Counted from the first letter of the stretch, positions 43,422-53,255 are shown. The stretch is 64,000 nucleotides of DNA from Enterobacteriaceae bacterium RIT714 (GCA_009668015.1 WJYB01000001.1:372001-436000), one strand, 5' to 3'. The notes: generated by a model not told the origin, from the letters alone. Numbers and translations are program-made.

Positions 43422-44861
43422 ATGACAGTACCCGTACAACATCCTATGTATATTGATGGACAGTTTGTTGCCTGGCAGGGTGACGCCTGGATTGATGTCA
43501 CCAATCCGGCGACCGAAGAGGTCATTTCCCGTATTCCCGATGGGCGTGCCGAAGACGCTCGCAAGGCGATAGACGCCGCTGACCGCGCACAGCCCGCCTG
43601 GGAAGCGCTCCCGGCCATTGAACGCGCAAACTGGCTACGCAAAATCTCAGCCGGGATCCGCGAGCATGCCAGCGAAATCAGTGCGTTGATTGTCGCCGAA
43701 GGCGGAAAAATTCAGCAGTTGGCTGAGGTTGAAGTCAATTTCACCGCAGATTACATCGACTATATGGCCGAATGGGCGCGTCGCTATGAAGGTGAAATCA
43801 TTCAAAGCGATCGTCCTGGCGAAAATATTCTGGTCTTTAAACGAGCGCTGGGCGTCACAACCGGTATCCTGCCGTGGAACTTCCCGTTCTTCCTTATCGC
43901 GCGCAAGCTGGCGCCAGCGCTGCTGACCGGCAATACCATTGTGATCAAACCGAGCGAGTTCACCCCAAATAATGCCATCGCCTTCGCCAAAATCGTTGAC
44001 GACGTTGGCCTGCCAAAAGGGGTCTTTAATCTGGTGCTGGGGCGCGGCGAAACCGTGGGTCAGGAGCTGGCGGGCAACCCGAAAGTGGCGATGGTCAGCA
44101 TGACTGGCAGCGTGACGGCGGGCGAGAAAATCATGACCGCGGCGGCAAAAAATATCACCAAAGTGTGCCTGGAGCTGGGCGGCAAAGCGCCTGCTATCGT
44201 CATGGACGATGCCGATCTGGAGCTGGCCGTAAAAGCGATTGTCGATTCCCGCGTCATCAACACCGGACAAGTCTGTAACTGTGCTGAGCGCGTCTATGTG
44301 CAAAAAGGGATCTACGATCGCTTTGTCAATCGTCTGGGCGAAGCCATGAAAGCGGTTCAGTTTGGTAATCCGGCTGAGCGAAACGACATCGCGATGGGAC
44401 CGCTGATTAACGCCGCCGCGCTTGAGCGAGTAGAGCAGAAAGTGGCGCGTGCGGTGCAGGAAGGGGCCAAAGTGGTGCTGGGCGGCAAAGCGGTTGGCGG
44501 AAAGGGCTACTATTATCCGCCGACGCTACTGCTGGACGTGCGCCAGGAGATGACCATTATGCATGAAGAGACGTTTGGTCCGGTGCTGCCGGTCGTGGCG
44601 TTCGATGCGCTTGAAGATGCGCTGACGATGGCGAACGACAGTGATTACGGCCTGACGTCCTCGATTTACACCCGGGATCTCAACGTGGCGATGAAAGCGA
44701 TCAAGGGGCTTAAATTCGGCGAAACGTACATCAACCGCGAAAACTTCGAAGCGATGCAGGGGTTCCACGCCGGCTGGCGTAAATCCGGGATTGGGGGCGC
44801 GGACGGAAAACACGGTTTGCATGAGTATCTGCAAACGCAGGTGGTCTATTTGCAATCCTGA
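43422..44861 (+). CDS. aldA: Lactaldehyde/glycolaldehyde dehydrogenase AldA
   Basis: A 479-residue NAD-dependent aldehyde dehydrogenase, nearly identical in pattern and equal in length to E. coli AldA. I start at ATG 43422 (MTVPVQHPMYIDGQF) with AGGAG seven bases upstream. Catalytic features: VCLELGGKAP with the active-site Glu, and the nucleophile in NTGQVCNCAERVYV (Cys). AldA oxidises L-lactaldehyde and glycolaldehyde in fucose, rhamnose and glyoxylate-related metabolism in the cytosol. In E. coli it is under CRP and ArcA control; no clean CRP site could be identified in the 159-base leader here. Confidence 0.98.
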   Translation: MTVPVQHPMYIDGQFVAWQGDAWIDVTNPATEEVISRIPDGRAEDARKAIDAADRAQPAWEALPAIERANWLRKISAGIREHASEISALIVAEGGKIQQLAEVEVNFTADYIDYMAEWARRYEGEIIQSDRPGENILVFKRALGVTTGILPWNFPFFLIARKLAPALLTGNTIVIKPSEFTPNNAIAFAKIVDDVGLPKGVFNLVLGRGETVGQELAGNPKVAMVSMTGSVTAGEKIMTAAAKNITKVCLELGGKAPAIVMDDADLELAVKAIVDSRVINTGQVCNCAERVYVQKGIYDRFVNRLGEAMKAVQFGNPAERNDIAMGPLINAAALERVEQKVARAVQEGAKVVLGGKAVGGKGYYYPPTLLLDVRQEMTIMHEETFGPVLPVVAFDALEDALTMANDSDYGLTSSIYTRDLNVAMKAIKGLKFGETYINRENFEAMQGFHAGWRKSGIGGADGKHGLHEYLQTQVVYLQS

Positions 44862-44870
44862 TAGTCACCG

Positions 44871-44905
44871 CCTCTGTCTCTCTCCGGGCAGGAGAGGGAC
44901 AGAGG
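44871..44905 (+). terminator. Hairpin after aldA
   Basis: A 15-base arm CCTCTGTCTCTCTCC (44871-44885) pairs with GGAGAGGGACAGAGG (44891-44905) with a single mismatch and a 5-base loop. Lies between two convergent genes. It shares the CTCTCC/GGAGAG core with the element at 37561, so it may be a dispersed repeat used as a terminator. Confidence 0.65.
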
Positions 44906-44960
44906 GGCAAATCATCAGCCGGATGTTCTTATTCTCATACATTACTGCCGCGATGCCTGC

Positions 44961-45887
44961 TCACACTTTGGTCGCGATCCAGTTCATCATCAGCTCCGGC
45001 CACACTGCGACAGGTAAGCCCTGCGCATCGCGGATGCCAAATCCGTGTTTACCGCGTTCGAAAAGATGCATCTCAACCGACACCCCTGAACGGCGCAATG
45101 CGCTAAACATCGCCAGACTGTTTTCGACCTTCACTGCCGGGTCATCGACGGCGTGGAGCAGGAATGTCGGCGGAGTCTGGCTGCTGGCGCGATCTTCCAG
45201 AGAATAACGACGGATTTGCGCTTCCCCGGGATTATCGCCGATCAGCTCATGACGCGAACCCGGATGGTCGATATCCGCATGCATCGTGATTACCGGATAG
45301 ACCAGCGCCATAAAGGCGGGGCGTGCATCCAGCTCATCAGCAGCGTCAATGGGCGCATAGACAGCCTCGTTAAAGCGCGTGCCAAGGCTTGCCGCCACAT
45401 GACCACCCGCAGAAAAGCCCATGACTCCGATGCGCGCCGGGTCGATTTTCCACTCCCTCGCATTAGCCTTGATACAGCGAAAAGCACGTTGCACATCGGC
45501 CAGCGGCGCATCCGCACCTTCCTGATGCCCGTCACCAGGCATGCGATACGTCATGACAAACAGGGTATAGCCCCGCGCGTTAAAAAACGGGGCCAGCGCG
45601 CTCCCTTCTTTATCGAGGACCACCCGACGATAGGAGCCGCCCGGCGTGACCAGAATACCCACGCCGTTCGGTTTTTCAGGCGCGTATACGGTTATCTCCG
45701 GGGCGCGAACGCCGGTCACAGAACGATCGTATTCCGAGGTACCGGTATGGCGGGGTTCGGGGGTAAACACAGCGTCGCTGGTGCGCGCGCCGGGCGCGTC
45801 GCCTTCAGGCCAGACGGTGAACGTCACCGAACGGGCGACGGCCTGGTGCATCATTTTTTCCAGGGTTTCGCGGCTCAAGACTTCCAT
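44961..45887 (-). CDS. Alpha/beta-hydrolase, esterase (acetyl-xylan-esterase-like)
   Basis: A 308-residue hydrolase. The oxyanion region is VTPGGSYRRVV (about 80-90) and the nucleophile elbow GFSAGG puts the catalytic Ser at residue 159. The acid and base are probably Asp in HAVDDPAV (about 249-256) and His in GKHGFG (near 289). No signal peptide, so cytosolic. The family includes acetyl esterases and carbohydrate deacetylases; the real substrate is unknown. It lies downstream of gapC on the same strand with a 106-base gap containing a CCAGCGG/CCGCTGG stem, so it may be a separate unit. Confidence 0.85.
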   Translation of the reverse strand: MEVLSRETLEKMMHQAVARSVTFTVWPEGDAPGARTSDAVFTPEPRHTGTSEYDRSVTGVRAPEITVYAPEKPNGVGILVTPGGSYRRVVLDKEGSALAPFFNARGYTLFVMTYRMPGDGHQEGADAPLADVQRAFRCIKANAREWKIDPARIGVMGFSAGGHVAASLGTRFNEAVYAPIDAADELDARPAFMALVYPVITMHADIDHPGSRHELIGDNPGEAQIRRYSLEDRASSQTPPTFLLHAVDDPAVKVENSLAMFSALRRSGVSVEMHLFERGKHGFGIRDAQGLPVAVWPELMMNWIATKV

Positions 45888-45993
45888 TACTGCACTCCCT
45901 TACGTCAAACCTCTGGTTATAGCACAGGCCCGAAAGGGAAAACCGGAAGGGATTCACATCCAGCGGACAGACAGGCTGCCCGCTGGAATTTGA

Positions 45994-46995
45994 TTACAGC
46001 GCGGCGAATTTATCGAGCGTGCGGACCAGCTGGGTCACAAACCCGTATTCGTTGTCATACCAGGCGACGGTTTTCACCAGTTGTACATCGCCGGCATCGG
46101 TGACTTCGGTCTGGGTGGCGTCAAACACCGAACCAAAATGCGAGCCAATGACGTCAGACGACACAATTTCTTCGTCCGTGTAGCCAAAGGAGTCGTTATT
46201 GTCGGTCGCCTTTTTCAGCGCGTTATGGATCTCCTCTACCGTCACTTTTTTATCCAGAATGGAGACCAGTTCGGTCACCGACCCGGTTTTAACCGGCACG
46301 CGCTGAGCATGTCCTTTGAGCTTACCGCTCAGGTCCGGGATCACCAGACCAATCGCTTTCGCCGCGCCAGTGGTATGCGGGATGATATTTTCAGCGGCTG
46401 CACGAGAAGCGCGAAGGTCTTTCCCCCGCGGGCCATCGACCAGTGCCTGCGTCCCGGTGTACGCGTGGATAGTGGTCATGGTCCCGGCCCTGATGCCAAA
46501 AGCATCATGTAACACCTTCGCCAGCGGGGCCAGGCAGTTAGTGGTGCAGGACGCCACTGAAATGATGGTATCACTGGCGTCAATGGTATCGTCATTAACG
46601 TTAAACACGATAGTTTTCATCTCTCCCGCCGGAGCGGAAATAAGGACTTTTTTCGCGCCTGCTTCCAGATGGGCTTTGGATTTCTCCTCTGAGGTATAGA
46701 AGCCGGTACACTCGACAACCAGATCGACCCCAGCCGATGTCCACGGAATATGTTTGGCCTCTTTCTCGGCGTAAACGGAGATCGATTTGCCATCGACAAT
46801 CAGAGAGTCCTCGGTGAAATCCACGCTCCACGGGAAGGGACCGTAATTGGAGTCATGCTTAAGCAGATAGGCGAGGACTTTTGGTGAGGTGAGATCGTTA
46901 ATCGCAACGACACTGTTGCTGTCCTGTGTTTCGAGCAGACGACGTAACACCAGGCGACCGATACGACCGAACCCATTAATGCCAATTTTACTCAT
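45994..46995 (-). CDS. gapC: Glyceraldehyde-3-phosphate dehydrogenase, GapC type (intact)
   Basis: A 333-residue GAPDH. The NAD-binding start is [20 protein letters not shown], the catalytic Cys is in [12 protein letters not shown] (about residue 151), and the substrate-site block is [19 protein letters not shown]. The C-terminus has [16 protein letters not shown]. It oxidises glyceraldehyde 3-phosphate with NAD and phosphate in glycolysis. Position between aldA and cybB matches E. coli gapC, which is broken in K-12; here the frame is complete. This is a second GAPDH beside the housekeeping gapA expected elsewhere. Confidence 0.96.
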   Translation of the reverse strand: MSKIGINGFGRIGRLVLRRLLETQDSNSVVAINDLTSPKVLAYLLKHDSNYGPFPWSVDFTEDSLIVDGKSISVYAEKEAKHIPWTSAGVDLVVECTGFYTSEEKSKAHLEAGAKKVLISAPAGEMKTIVFNVNDDTIDASDTIISVASCTTNCLAPLAKVLHDAFGIRAGTMTTIHAYTGTQALVDGPRGKDLRASRAAAENIIPHTTGAAKAIGLVIPDLSGKLKGHAQRVPVKTGSVTELVSILDKKVTVEEIHNALKKATDNNDSFGYTDEEIVSSDVIGSHFGSVFDATQTEVTDAGDVQLVKTVAWYDNEYGFVTQLVRTLDKFAAL

Positions 46996-47186
46996 GGTGT
47001 GCTCCTGTATGAACTGAACGATGCGACAGTTTGAACTTATCCAGGCTTAGACCATCCCGGCGGGCGAGGCAATTGAAGATGCTTCATGAGTGAGCGAAGC
47101 TTTTGATAAACCACCAGGAAAAATTAATGAATTTTTAAGGAAAGCCCGTTATGTTGGGGATTCACGGTTTTTTTTCAGGAAATCAT

Positions 47187-47717
47187 ATGCGTAATAAATA
47201 TACCGGCCTGCAAATTGGCATTCACTGGCTGGTGTTTCTGTTGGTGATTGTGGCGTACTGCGCCATGGAATTTCGCGGTTTCTTTCCACGTACCGCGCGT
47301 CCGGTCATCAACATGATCCACGTTTCTTGTGGCATCTCCATCCTGGTGTTGATGGTTGCCCGCCTGCTGGTGCGTCTCAAGTTTCCGGCGCCGCCGATTC
47401 AGCCAAAACCTAAACCGATGATCACGGGCCTGTCGCATCTGGGGCATCTGATTATCTATCTGTTGTTTATCGCGCTGCCGTTGATTGGGCTTGTGATGAT
47501 GTACAACCGCGGGAACGACTGGTTCGCTTTCGGGCTGGTAATGCCGCATGCGGCAGAAGCCAATTTTGATCTGGTTGATATGCTGAAATCATGGCACGTC
47601 ACCCTGGCCAATCTGGGGTATTTTGTGATTGGTTTGCATGCCTTTGCGGCCCTGTTGCACCACTATTACTGGAAAGACAATACGCTGCTGCGCATGATGC
47701 CGAAAAAACGATCCTGA
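47187..47717 (+). CDS. cybB: Cytochrome b561 CybB (superoxide:ubiquinone oxidoreductase type)
   Basis: A 176-residue inner-membrane di-heme protein, the same length as E. coli CybB. I start at ATG 47187 (MRNKYTGLQIGIHWLVFLLV), preceded by AGGA; the longer frame from 47151 adds 12 non-homologous residues. Four transmembrane helices carry conserved His: IHWLVF, IHVSCG, SHLGH and GLHAFAALLHHYYW. E. coli CybB moves electrons from superoxide to ubiquinone. It is divergent from gapC and followed by an intrinsic terminator. Confidence 0.97.
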   Translation: MRNKYTGLQIGIHWLVFLLVIVAYCAMEFRGFFPRTARPVINMIHVSCGISILVLMVARLLVRLKFPAPPIQPKPKPMITGLSHLGHLIIYLLFIALPLIGLVMMYNRGNDWFAFGLVMPHAAEANFDLVDMLKSWHVTLANLGYFVIGLHAFAALLHHYYWKDNTLLRMMPKKRS

Positions 47718-47738
47718 TCGACACTGTTGCTTTCCCCA

Positions 47739-47766
47739 AACCCGCTGCCTGTCAGCGGGTTTTTTG
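47739..47766 (+). terminator. cybB terminator
   Basis: A 9-base-pair stem AACCCGCTG (47739-47747) / CAGCGGGTT (47753-47761), continuing into a run of T. Intrinsic terminator. Confidence 0.92.
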
Positions 47767-47849
47767 TGATCTTCACTGCCTTTTTGCCCGTTGAAATCGC
47801 GTGATATCACATTTTTTTATCACTCCCTGTGTGTTATTCGCTCAATCGG

Positions 47850-47870
47850 TATAGATGGTATATCTATAAT
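47850..47870 (+). promoter_or_regulatory. Palindromic operator overlapping a -10 box, epimerase operon
   Basis: TATAGAT (47850-47856) and ATCTATA (47862-47868) form an inverted repeat with a 5-base centre, and TATAAT (47865-47870) overlaps its right arm, 22 bases before the epimerase start. No good -35 box is present at 17 bases, suggesting an activator-dependent or weak promoter. The short AT-rich palindrome would suit a GntR-type repressor, but no such gene lies nearby. Confidence 0.5.
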
Positions 47871-47892
47871 AGAAACACATGTGAGGATAGCG

Positions 47893-48873
47893 ATGAAGAT
47901 TGTACTGACAGGTTCGGCCGGGAGAATTGGGCACACCCTTGCCGCCAGGTTATTAGTCGATGGACACATTGTCACCGGGATTGACCTTGCGCCAGCGAGA
48001 ATCGAGCATGCGCATTATCAGCATCTGCAGTATCAGTTTGAGCAACCCCAGGCGCTACACGATGCCATGAAAGGGGCCGATATTGTGTTGCACATCGGGG
48101 CAATGATGTCATGGCATCCTGCGGACAATGCCGCCATGTTTCATGCGAATGTGACTGCAACCCACTGGCTGCTGGAAGCTGTAAAAGAGGCAGGGGTAAA
48201 GCGGTTCATCTTTGCCAGCAGCGGCGAAGTCTATCCTGAAGTGCGCGCGCAGTTTCTTCCTGTGACTGAAGATCATCCGCGCAACCCGGTGTCGTTTTAC
48301 GGGCTGACTAAAAAACTGGCTGAGGATCTGGTGCTGTTTTATCAACAGCAGGGACTGGAGACGGTCATTCTGCGCTTTCCGCATACGCAGTCCACGGATG
48401 AGTTGCTGGATCCTGAAAGTTTCTTCTCCGGGCCGCGTTTTTTCCTCGAAGGAAAAATCCGCCAGATGCGCGCTTTTGGCAATGAAACGGGCGCAAAAAG
48501 ACTCCAGCAGATCCGCGACGAACTGGGCGGTCCGGCAATGATTGTTCAGTACGGTGAGGAAGATAACCTGCCTTACCTGATGCACATCGCTGATGTTCGC
48601 GATACCGCCGAGGGAGTCATGCTGGCGATGTCCCATCCCCGGGCGGCTAACGCTATTTTTAATCTTGGTCCTGATGAGCCGGTGGCGTTTGATGAAATGT
48701 TGCCTCTGATGGCTCAGGCGACCGGGCTTCCGCTGATCAATGTCACCCTGCCGGGCAGGGCGGTCAGGTTTAAAACCAGTAATCAGAAAATCAAAAACGA
48801 ACTCGGCTACCAGCCGCGTTTCACCTTTCCTGATATGATCGCGCAAGCCGCACTGCGCATGACTCGCCGTTAA
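47893..48873 (+). CDS. NAD-dependent epimerase/dehydratase family protein
   Basis: A 326-residue extended short-chain dehydrogenase from ATG 47893 (MKIVLTGSAGRIGHTLAARL, GAGGAT upstream). The cofactor turn GSAGRIG is at residues 7-13. The catalytic SS...YGLTK pair appears as IFASSGEVY and VSFYGLTKKLAEDL. C-terminal blocks are VRDTAEGVMLAM and NLGPDEPVAFDEML. Members act on nucleotide sugars, uronates or lactones. It precedes an MHS-type transporter by 24 bases, so it probably handles an imported sugar acid or similar compound. Absent from this place in E. coli. Substrate unknown. Confidence 0.85.
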   Translation: MKIVLTGSAGRIGHTLAARLLVDGHIVTGIDLAPARIEHAHYQHLQYQFEQPQALHDAMKGADIVLHIGAMMSWHPADNAAMFHANVTATHWLLEAVKEAGVKRFIFASSGEVYPEVRAQFLPVTEDHPRNPVSFYGLTKKLAEDLVLFYQQQGLETVILRFPHTQSTDELLDPESFFSGPRFFLEGKIRQMRAFGNETGAKRLQQIRDELGGPAMIVQYGEEDNLPYLMHIADVRDTAEGVMLAMSHPRAANAIFNLGPDEPVAFDEMLPLMAQATGLPLINVTLPGRAVRFKTSNQKIKNELGYQPRFTFPDMIAQAALRMTRR

Positions 48874-48897
48874 CCGGCATAATGCTAAGGAGAGAGT

Positions 48898-50223
48898 ATG
48901 AACCACTCAGCTCAGCAGTCACTCGATAGTGTGAAACCCGCCAGCGAGATCTCAGTCGTGCGAAAATTACGTAAAGTGCTGTTTGCCACCGGAATTGGCC
49001 ATTTTGTTGAGTGGTTCGATTTTGGCCTCTACGGCACACTGGCCGCGATTATCGGCGTGCAATTTTTCCAGGCCGGTAGCCCGGCGGTCGCATTGCTGTC
49101 CTCTTTTGCCGTCTTTGGTGCCGGTTTTATTATGCGTCCGCTTGGCGGGCTCTATTTTGGCTCGCTCGGCGATCGCATTGGCCGCCAGAAGGTCCTGGCG
49201 ACAGTGATCCTGCTGACCTCCGGCGCGACCTTCGTTATGGGACTGTTGCCGACATTCTCCCAGATTGGTATCGCCGCCACGGTTTTGCTGGTGATCACGC
49301 GTCTGATTCAGGGATTTGCCGCCGGGGGAGAAAGCTCCGGAGCGACAACCTTCCTGGCGGAATATGCGCCTGTTGAACGGCGCGGGTATTTCACCTGCTG
49401 GATTGATAATTTCGGTTTTATGGCGTTTGTGGCGGGATCCGGGCTGGTATTCCTGCTCACTGCCACGCTCGGTGAAGCAACGATGAATGACTGGGGGTGG
49501 CGAATTCCGTTCCTGATCGCGGGTCCGCTGGGGCTGGTGGGACTGTATTTGCGAAAACACCTTGAGGATACCCCGGAGTTTCTGGAGATGGTGAAAAGCG
49601 GCAAAACCGAAGCCTCGCCGCTGCGTACCGCCGTGACTACCGCCTGGGGCGCGCTCCTGTTTTGCGTCGGGTTTGTGGTGATCAAGGCCGTAGGGCACTG
49701 GACGTTACAGACCTTTATGCCGAGCTATCTCTCCACCGAACTGCATTACTCGAAGCTCGACTCTTACGCTATTACCACCATCGGTCTGTTTGCGATTGCC
49801 CTGATGGTCCCGTTTATGGGATATCTCTCGGATAAATTTGGTCGCAAGCCGCTGATGCTGGCGGGCTGTGCGGGTTTTATCCTGTTTACTTATCCTGCAA
49901 TGATGGTGATGGCACGGGGGGATATGCTCTCCGCCGTGCTGGCGATGCTGCTGCTGGGGGCGTTTATTGCCGCCTTTGACGGGGCATGCAGTGCGGCAAT
50001 GGCTGAACTGTTCCCGACCAGTATCCGCTATGGCGGCATGGCGATTGCGTATAATGTCGCCGTTGCGTTCTTCGGGGGGATCACCCCGTGGTTCTCGGCG
50101 TATCTGATAACGGCGACCGGCAATCCTTTCTCTCCGGCCTGGTACGTGATGGGCGCGGCGCTGATAACTTTCCTGACGGTGCTGCGAGCGAAAGAGACGG
50201 CGGGCTTGCCGCTGCGACGTTAA
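48898..50223 (+). CDS. MFS transporter, metabolite:H+ symporter (MHS) family
   Basis: A 441-residue transporter with about 12 hydrophobic segments. Typical MHS motifs are GIGHFVEWFDFGLYG in TM1, RPLGGLYFGSLGDRIGRQK after TM2-3, and RLIQGFAAGGESSGATTFLAEYAP in TM4-5. Relatives (KgtP, ProP, ShiA, citrate carriers) import organic acids, osmolytes or shikimate with protons. SD AGGAGAG lies eight bases before ATG 48898. It forms an operon with the epimerase/dehydratase upstream and is followed by a terminator hairpin. Confidence 0.93.
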   Translation: MNHSAQQSLDSVKPASEISVVRKLRKVLFATGIGHFVEWFDFGLYGTLAAIIGVQFFQAGSPAVALLSSFAVFGAGFIMRPLGGLYFGSLGDRIGRQKVLATVILLTSGATFVMGLLPTFSQIGIAATVLLVITRLIQGFAAGGESSGATTFLAEYAPVERRGYFTCWIDNFGFMAFVAGSGLVFLLTATLGEATMNDWGWRIPFLIAGPLGLVGLYLRKHLEDTPEFLEMVKSGKTEASPLRTAVTTAWGALLFCVGFVVIKAVGHWTLQTFMPSYLSTELHYSKLDSYAITTIGLFAIALMVPFMGYLSDKFGRKPLMLAGCAGFILFTYPAMMVMARGDMLSAVLAMLLLGAFIAAFDGACSAAMAELFPTSIRYGGMAIAYNVAVAFFGGITPWFSAYLITATGNPFSPAWYVMGAALITFLTVLRAKETAGLPLRR

Positions 50224-50251
50224 TTCGGTCTGAATAGACGGGTACACGATC

Positions 50252-50287
50252 AAAATGGCGAAGGGAAACCCTCGCCATTTCGCTTTT
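50252..50287 (+). terminator. Terminator of the epimerase-MHS operon
   Basis: The stem AAATGGCGAAGGG / CCCTCGCCATTT (one bulged A) spans about 50252-50280 with an AAA turn, followed by CGCTTTTCA. Acceptable intrinsic terminator. Confidence 0.7.
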
Positions 50288-50328
50288 CATTGGTATACGC
50301 CATCCTGCACTGTAGACGAGATATTTTT

Positions 50329-50510
50329 CAACAGGCTGATGCGGAAAAACCGCAGTGCCTGAATGAGGCTACGATTGCTATCGCGCCGTAGCAACCGATG
50401 AAGAAATGGCACGGCTTAACGCCCGGAAAACGTATCGGGTAGCTGTTAACCGGGTTGAGACCAGCACGGCGCCAGACATTGAATGGCCACCAGTATCAGA
50501 TACCATCTGA
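50329..50510 (+). pseudogene. Remnant of a phage tail-fibre assembly (Tfa) gene
   Basis: Two plus-strand frames give pieces of a Tfa C-terminus. The first, from about 50329, reads [20 protein letters not shown] then a stop, matching the EA..K..L..EAT..IAPL block. After an internal deletion and frame change, the second reads [20 protein letters not shown], then [13 protein letters not shown] and a stop at 50508-50510. The [12 protein letters not shown] ending is characteristic of Tfa proteins of lambdoid prophages. The gene has lost its N-terminal half and its frame. It marks this interval as a scar of a former prophage or tail-fibre exchange. Confidence 0.75.
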
Positions 50511-50523
50511 GCGGCAACAAAAA

Positions 50524-50545
50524 GCCCGCATAGCGCGGGCTTCAT
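50524..50545 (-). terminator. Terminator of the DUF1493 operon
   Basis: On the minus strand, AGCCCGC (50542-50536) pairs with GCGGGCT (50530-50524), followed by TTTTT... into GTTGCC. It lies just beyond the DUF1493 gene stop at 50552, so it is an intrinsic terminator of that operon. Confidence 0.85.
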
Positions 50546-50551
50546 CGGTAT

Positions 50552-50884
50552 TTATCCATATAACCATTTACCCGCTTCTGCTGACTCTGCAAACATCCGG
50601 ACAGTGAGCGGTAACCGTGACGACTCCACATCATCCCGCTTGAGTTTAAACCAACGTTGGAAGCGGGGTGTGTACTCCCACGGGAAATACAAAGACCAGT
50701 CCAGATTATCAAGGTTGATACTGAATCGTTCTTTATACTTCCTTATGGCATCCTCCAGGTCGTCACGAGGACAATCGAACAGGTCAGAATTCAGCTCTAA
50801 AGGAATTTCTTTCCAGTCGCGGTCCAGATAACCAGGAATCTCCTCACGAAACAGGGATAAAACCTCATCGGTGATTGTCGACAT
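50552..50884 (-). CDS. DUF1493 family protein (acyl-carrier-like small protein)
   Basis: About 110 residues if the ATG at 50884 is used, which overlaps the upstream stop (TGATG); an in-frame ATG at 50899 adds five residues. The sequence runs STITDEVLSLFREEIP, then DDLEDAIRKYKERF, LDWSLYFPWE and ends SAEAGKWLYG. The DEV.LF.., acidic helix, 'YFP' and 'A.AGRWL' ending are the DUF1493 pattern, a family that resembles acyl carrier proteins but lacks a known function. It is always small and often paired with the membrane protein encoded just upstream. Base composition is more AT-rich than neighbouring core genes, which suggests horizontal gain. Confidence 0.8.
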   Translation of the reverse strand: MSTITDEVLSLFREEIPGYLDRDWKEIPLELNSDLFDCPRDDLEDAIRKYKERFSINLDNLDWSLYFPWEYTPRFQRWFKLKRDDVESSRLPLTVRMFAESAEAGKWLYG

Positions 50885-51333
50885 CAGAAGGATGTCCACT
50901 GTATGCGATCTTTCGGTCTGGCAATGAGGTTGTATTTTCGCTGTGTGCGGTTAGAAACTCTGTAGAGACTTATTGACAGTGAAGCCCAACCCAACCAGGG
51001 AACATAACGAGCAATGACAGCGGCAAGTTTGTTAGTTTTCTGCATCCTGATACCAACGGGTGTTGGAATCTGAATTCCAAAAGGCACTCGAGCATCACGC
51101 ATGATAATTCGCGCATACTTTGAGACAACACTTGTTCCCAATGTTGCCCCTTTGGGCTTCGCTCTTGTGCCTAACCACGGTTGACCGGAGAGAATAACTG
51201 CACCGGAAACCGAATCGATCCCCAACTCTGTACAGAACTCTTCCAGGAAGATGACATTTAATAGTTCTGCTTTGGACAGGTCAGGGTGTCCTCTGTAGAA
51301 GTACGTTCCATTTAGTTCTTCAGTGGTATCCAT
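50884..51333 (-). CDS. Uncharacterised membrane protein, DUF1493 partner
   Basis: A 149-residue protein of unknown function. It begins MDTTEELNGTYFYRGHPDLS, then helices with LLNVIFLEEFCTELGIDSVS, a small-residue stretch GATLGTSVVSKYARIIM, and one membrane segment at about 101-123 (KLAAVIARYVPWLGWASLSI). It ends NLIARPKDRIQWTSF. I recall similar proteins beside DUF1493 genes in Salmonella and E. coli accessory regions, sometimes labelled phage membrane protein. The stop overlaps the DUF1493 start by one base, so the two act together. Candidates are an immunity, toxin or envelope-defence role; nothing in the sequence decides this. Confidence 0.7.
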   Translation of the reverse strand: MDTTEELNGTYFYRGHPDLSKAELLNVIFLEEFCTELGIDSVSGAVILSGQPWLGTRAKPKGATLGTSVVSKYARIIMRDARVPFGIQIPTPVGIRMQKTNKLAAVIARYVPWLGWASLSISLYRVSNRTQRKYNLIARPKDRIQWTSF

Positions 51334-51750
51334 ACACTCACTCCGTTATGCGGTCTGGCACTTATTTTACCAGGAGTCGCTATTGTTATAACTCTCATTT
51401 TTTGTTGAATGCCTAAAAGTTTCGCTTAACAGGCTTTTAGTTGGAAGGGTTATTAATGACTAAACGTGCCATAGGTAGAGTGTATAGTTTTCATGAAAAC
51501 AATTTCATTACTGTTGGCTGTTGGTTCGCCACCTGCATTTGGAGAGCCCCCCATGTGGTCAATGCTGTCAGGACGCAGGGATTTGATGAAAATCCGCCAA
51601 TGTGAGGGGGTATTTGGAGGCAAATTGGCATCTGGGGGCAATTTGGGGACACTAAAAGTCTCTTTATGTCCGATAGTGTCTTTCCGCTTATTCGATTAAC
51701 CACCTGATAAACATGAAAAAAATAATATGTACAAAAGGTTGTTATAAATA
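51334..51750. other. Gene-free AT-rich region with G-rich tandem motifs, possible mobile-element edge
   Basis: This stretch lacks a credible gene. CTAAAAG / CTTTTAG arms lie around 51413-51440. At about 51603-51652 there is a series of spaced motifs on the plus strand: GTGAGGGGG, TTTGGAGGCAAATTGG, TGGGGGCAATTTGGGG and ACACTAAAAG. G-rich spaced repeats of this type are often seen beside phage-type integrase genes, so this could be an attachment or regulatory remnant of the element that also left the Tfa fragment. The promoter for the minus-strand membrane protein must lie near 51340-51400. Confidence 0.35.
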
Positions 51751-51775
51751 GTACTATACCCCCCTACAGTATAGG
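51751..51775 (+). promoter_or_regulatory. Probable FrmR operator
   Basis: CTATA (51754-51758) and TATAG (51770-51774) flank a C-rich centre, CCCCCCTACAG. AT-rich arms around a run of C or G are the operator type of RcnR/CsoR/FrmR repressors. It ends eight bases before the frmR start, so binding would block transcription of frmRA until formaldehyde modifies FrmR. Confidence 0.7.
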
Positions 51776-51782
51776 AGAGCGT

Positions 51783-53206
<1,424 letters not shown>

Positions 53207-53213
53207 TTATTCT

Positions 53214-53241
53214 GCCAGCGGTTTTTGCCGCTGGCATTTTT
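53214..53241 (+). terminator. frmA terminator
   Basis: An 8-base-pair stem GCCAGCGG (53214-53221) / CCGCTGGC (53228-53235) followed by A and six T. A clear intrinsic terminator eight bases after the frmA stop. Confidence 0.93.
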
Positions 53242-53255
53242 TGTATATTCTTCTC

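Noticed and set aside
51491-51703. Small open frames on both strands upstream of frmR, one starting MVNRISGKTLSDIKRL.
   Set aside because: No ribosome binding site, no recognisable family and a broken codon pattern; treated as gene-free DNA although a decayed integrase start cannot be excluded.
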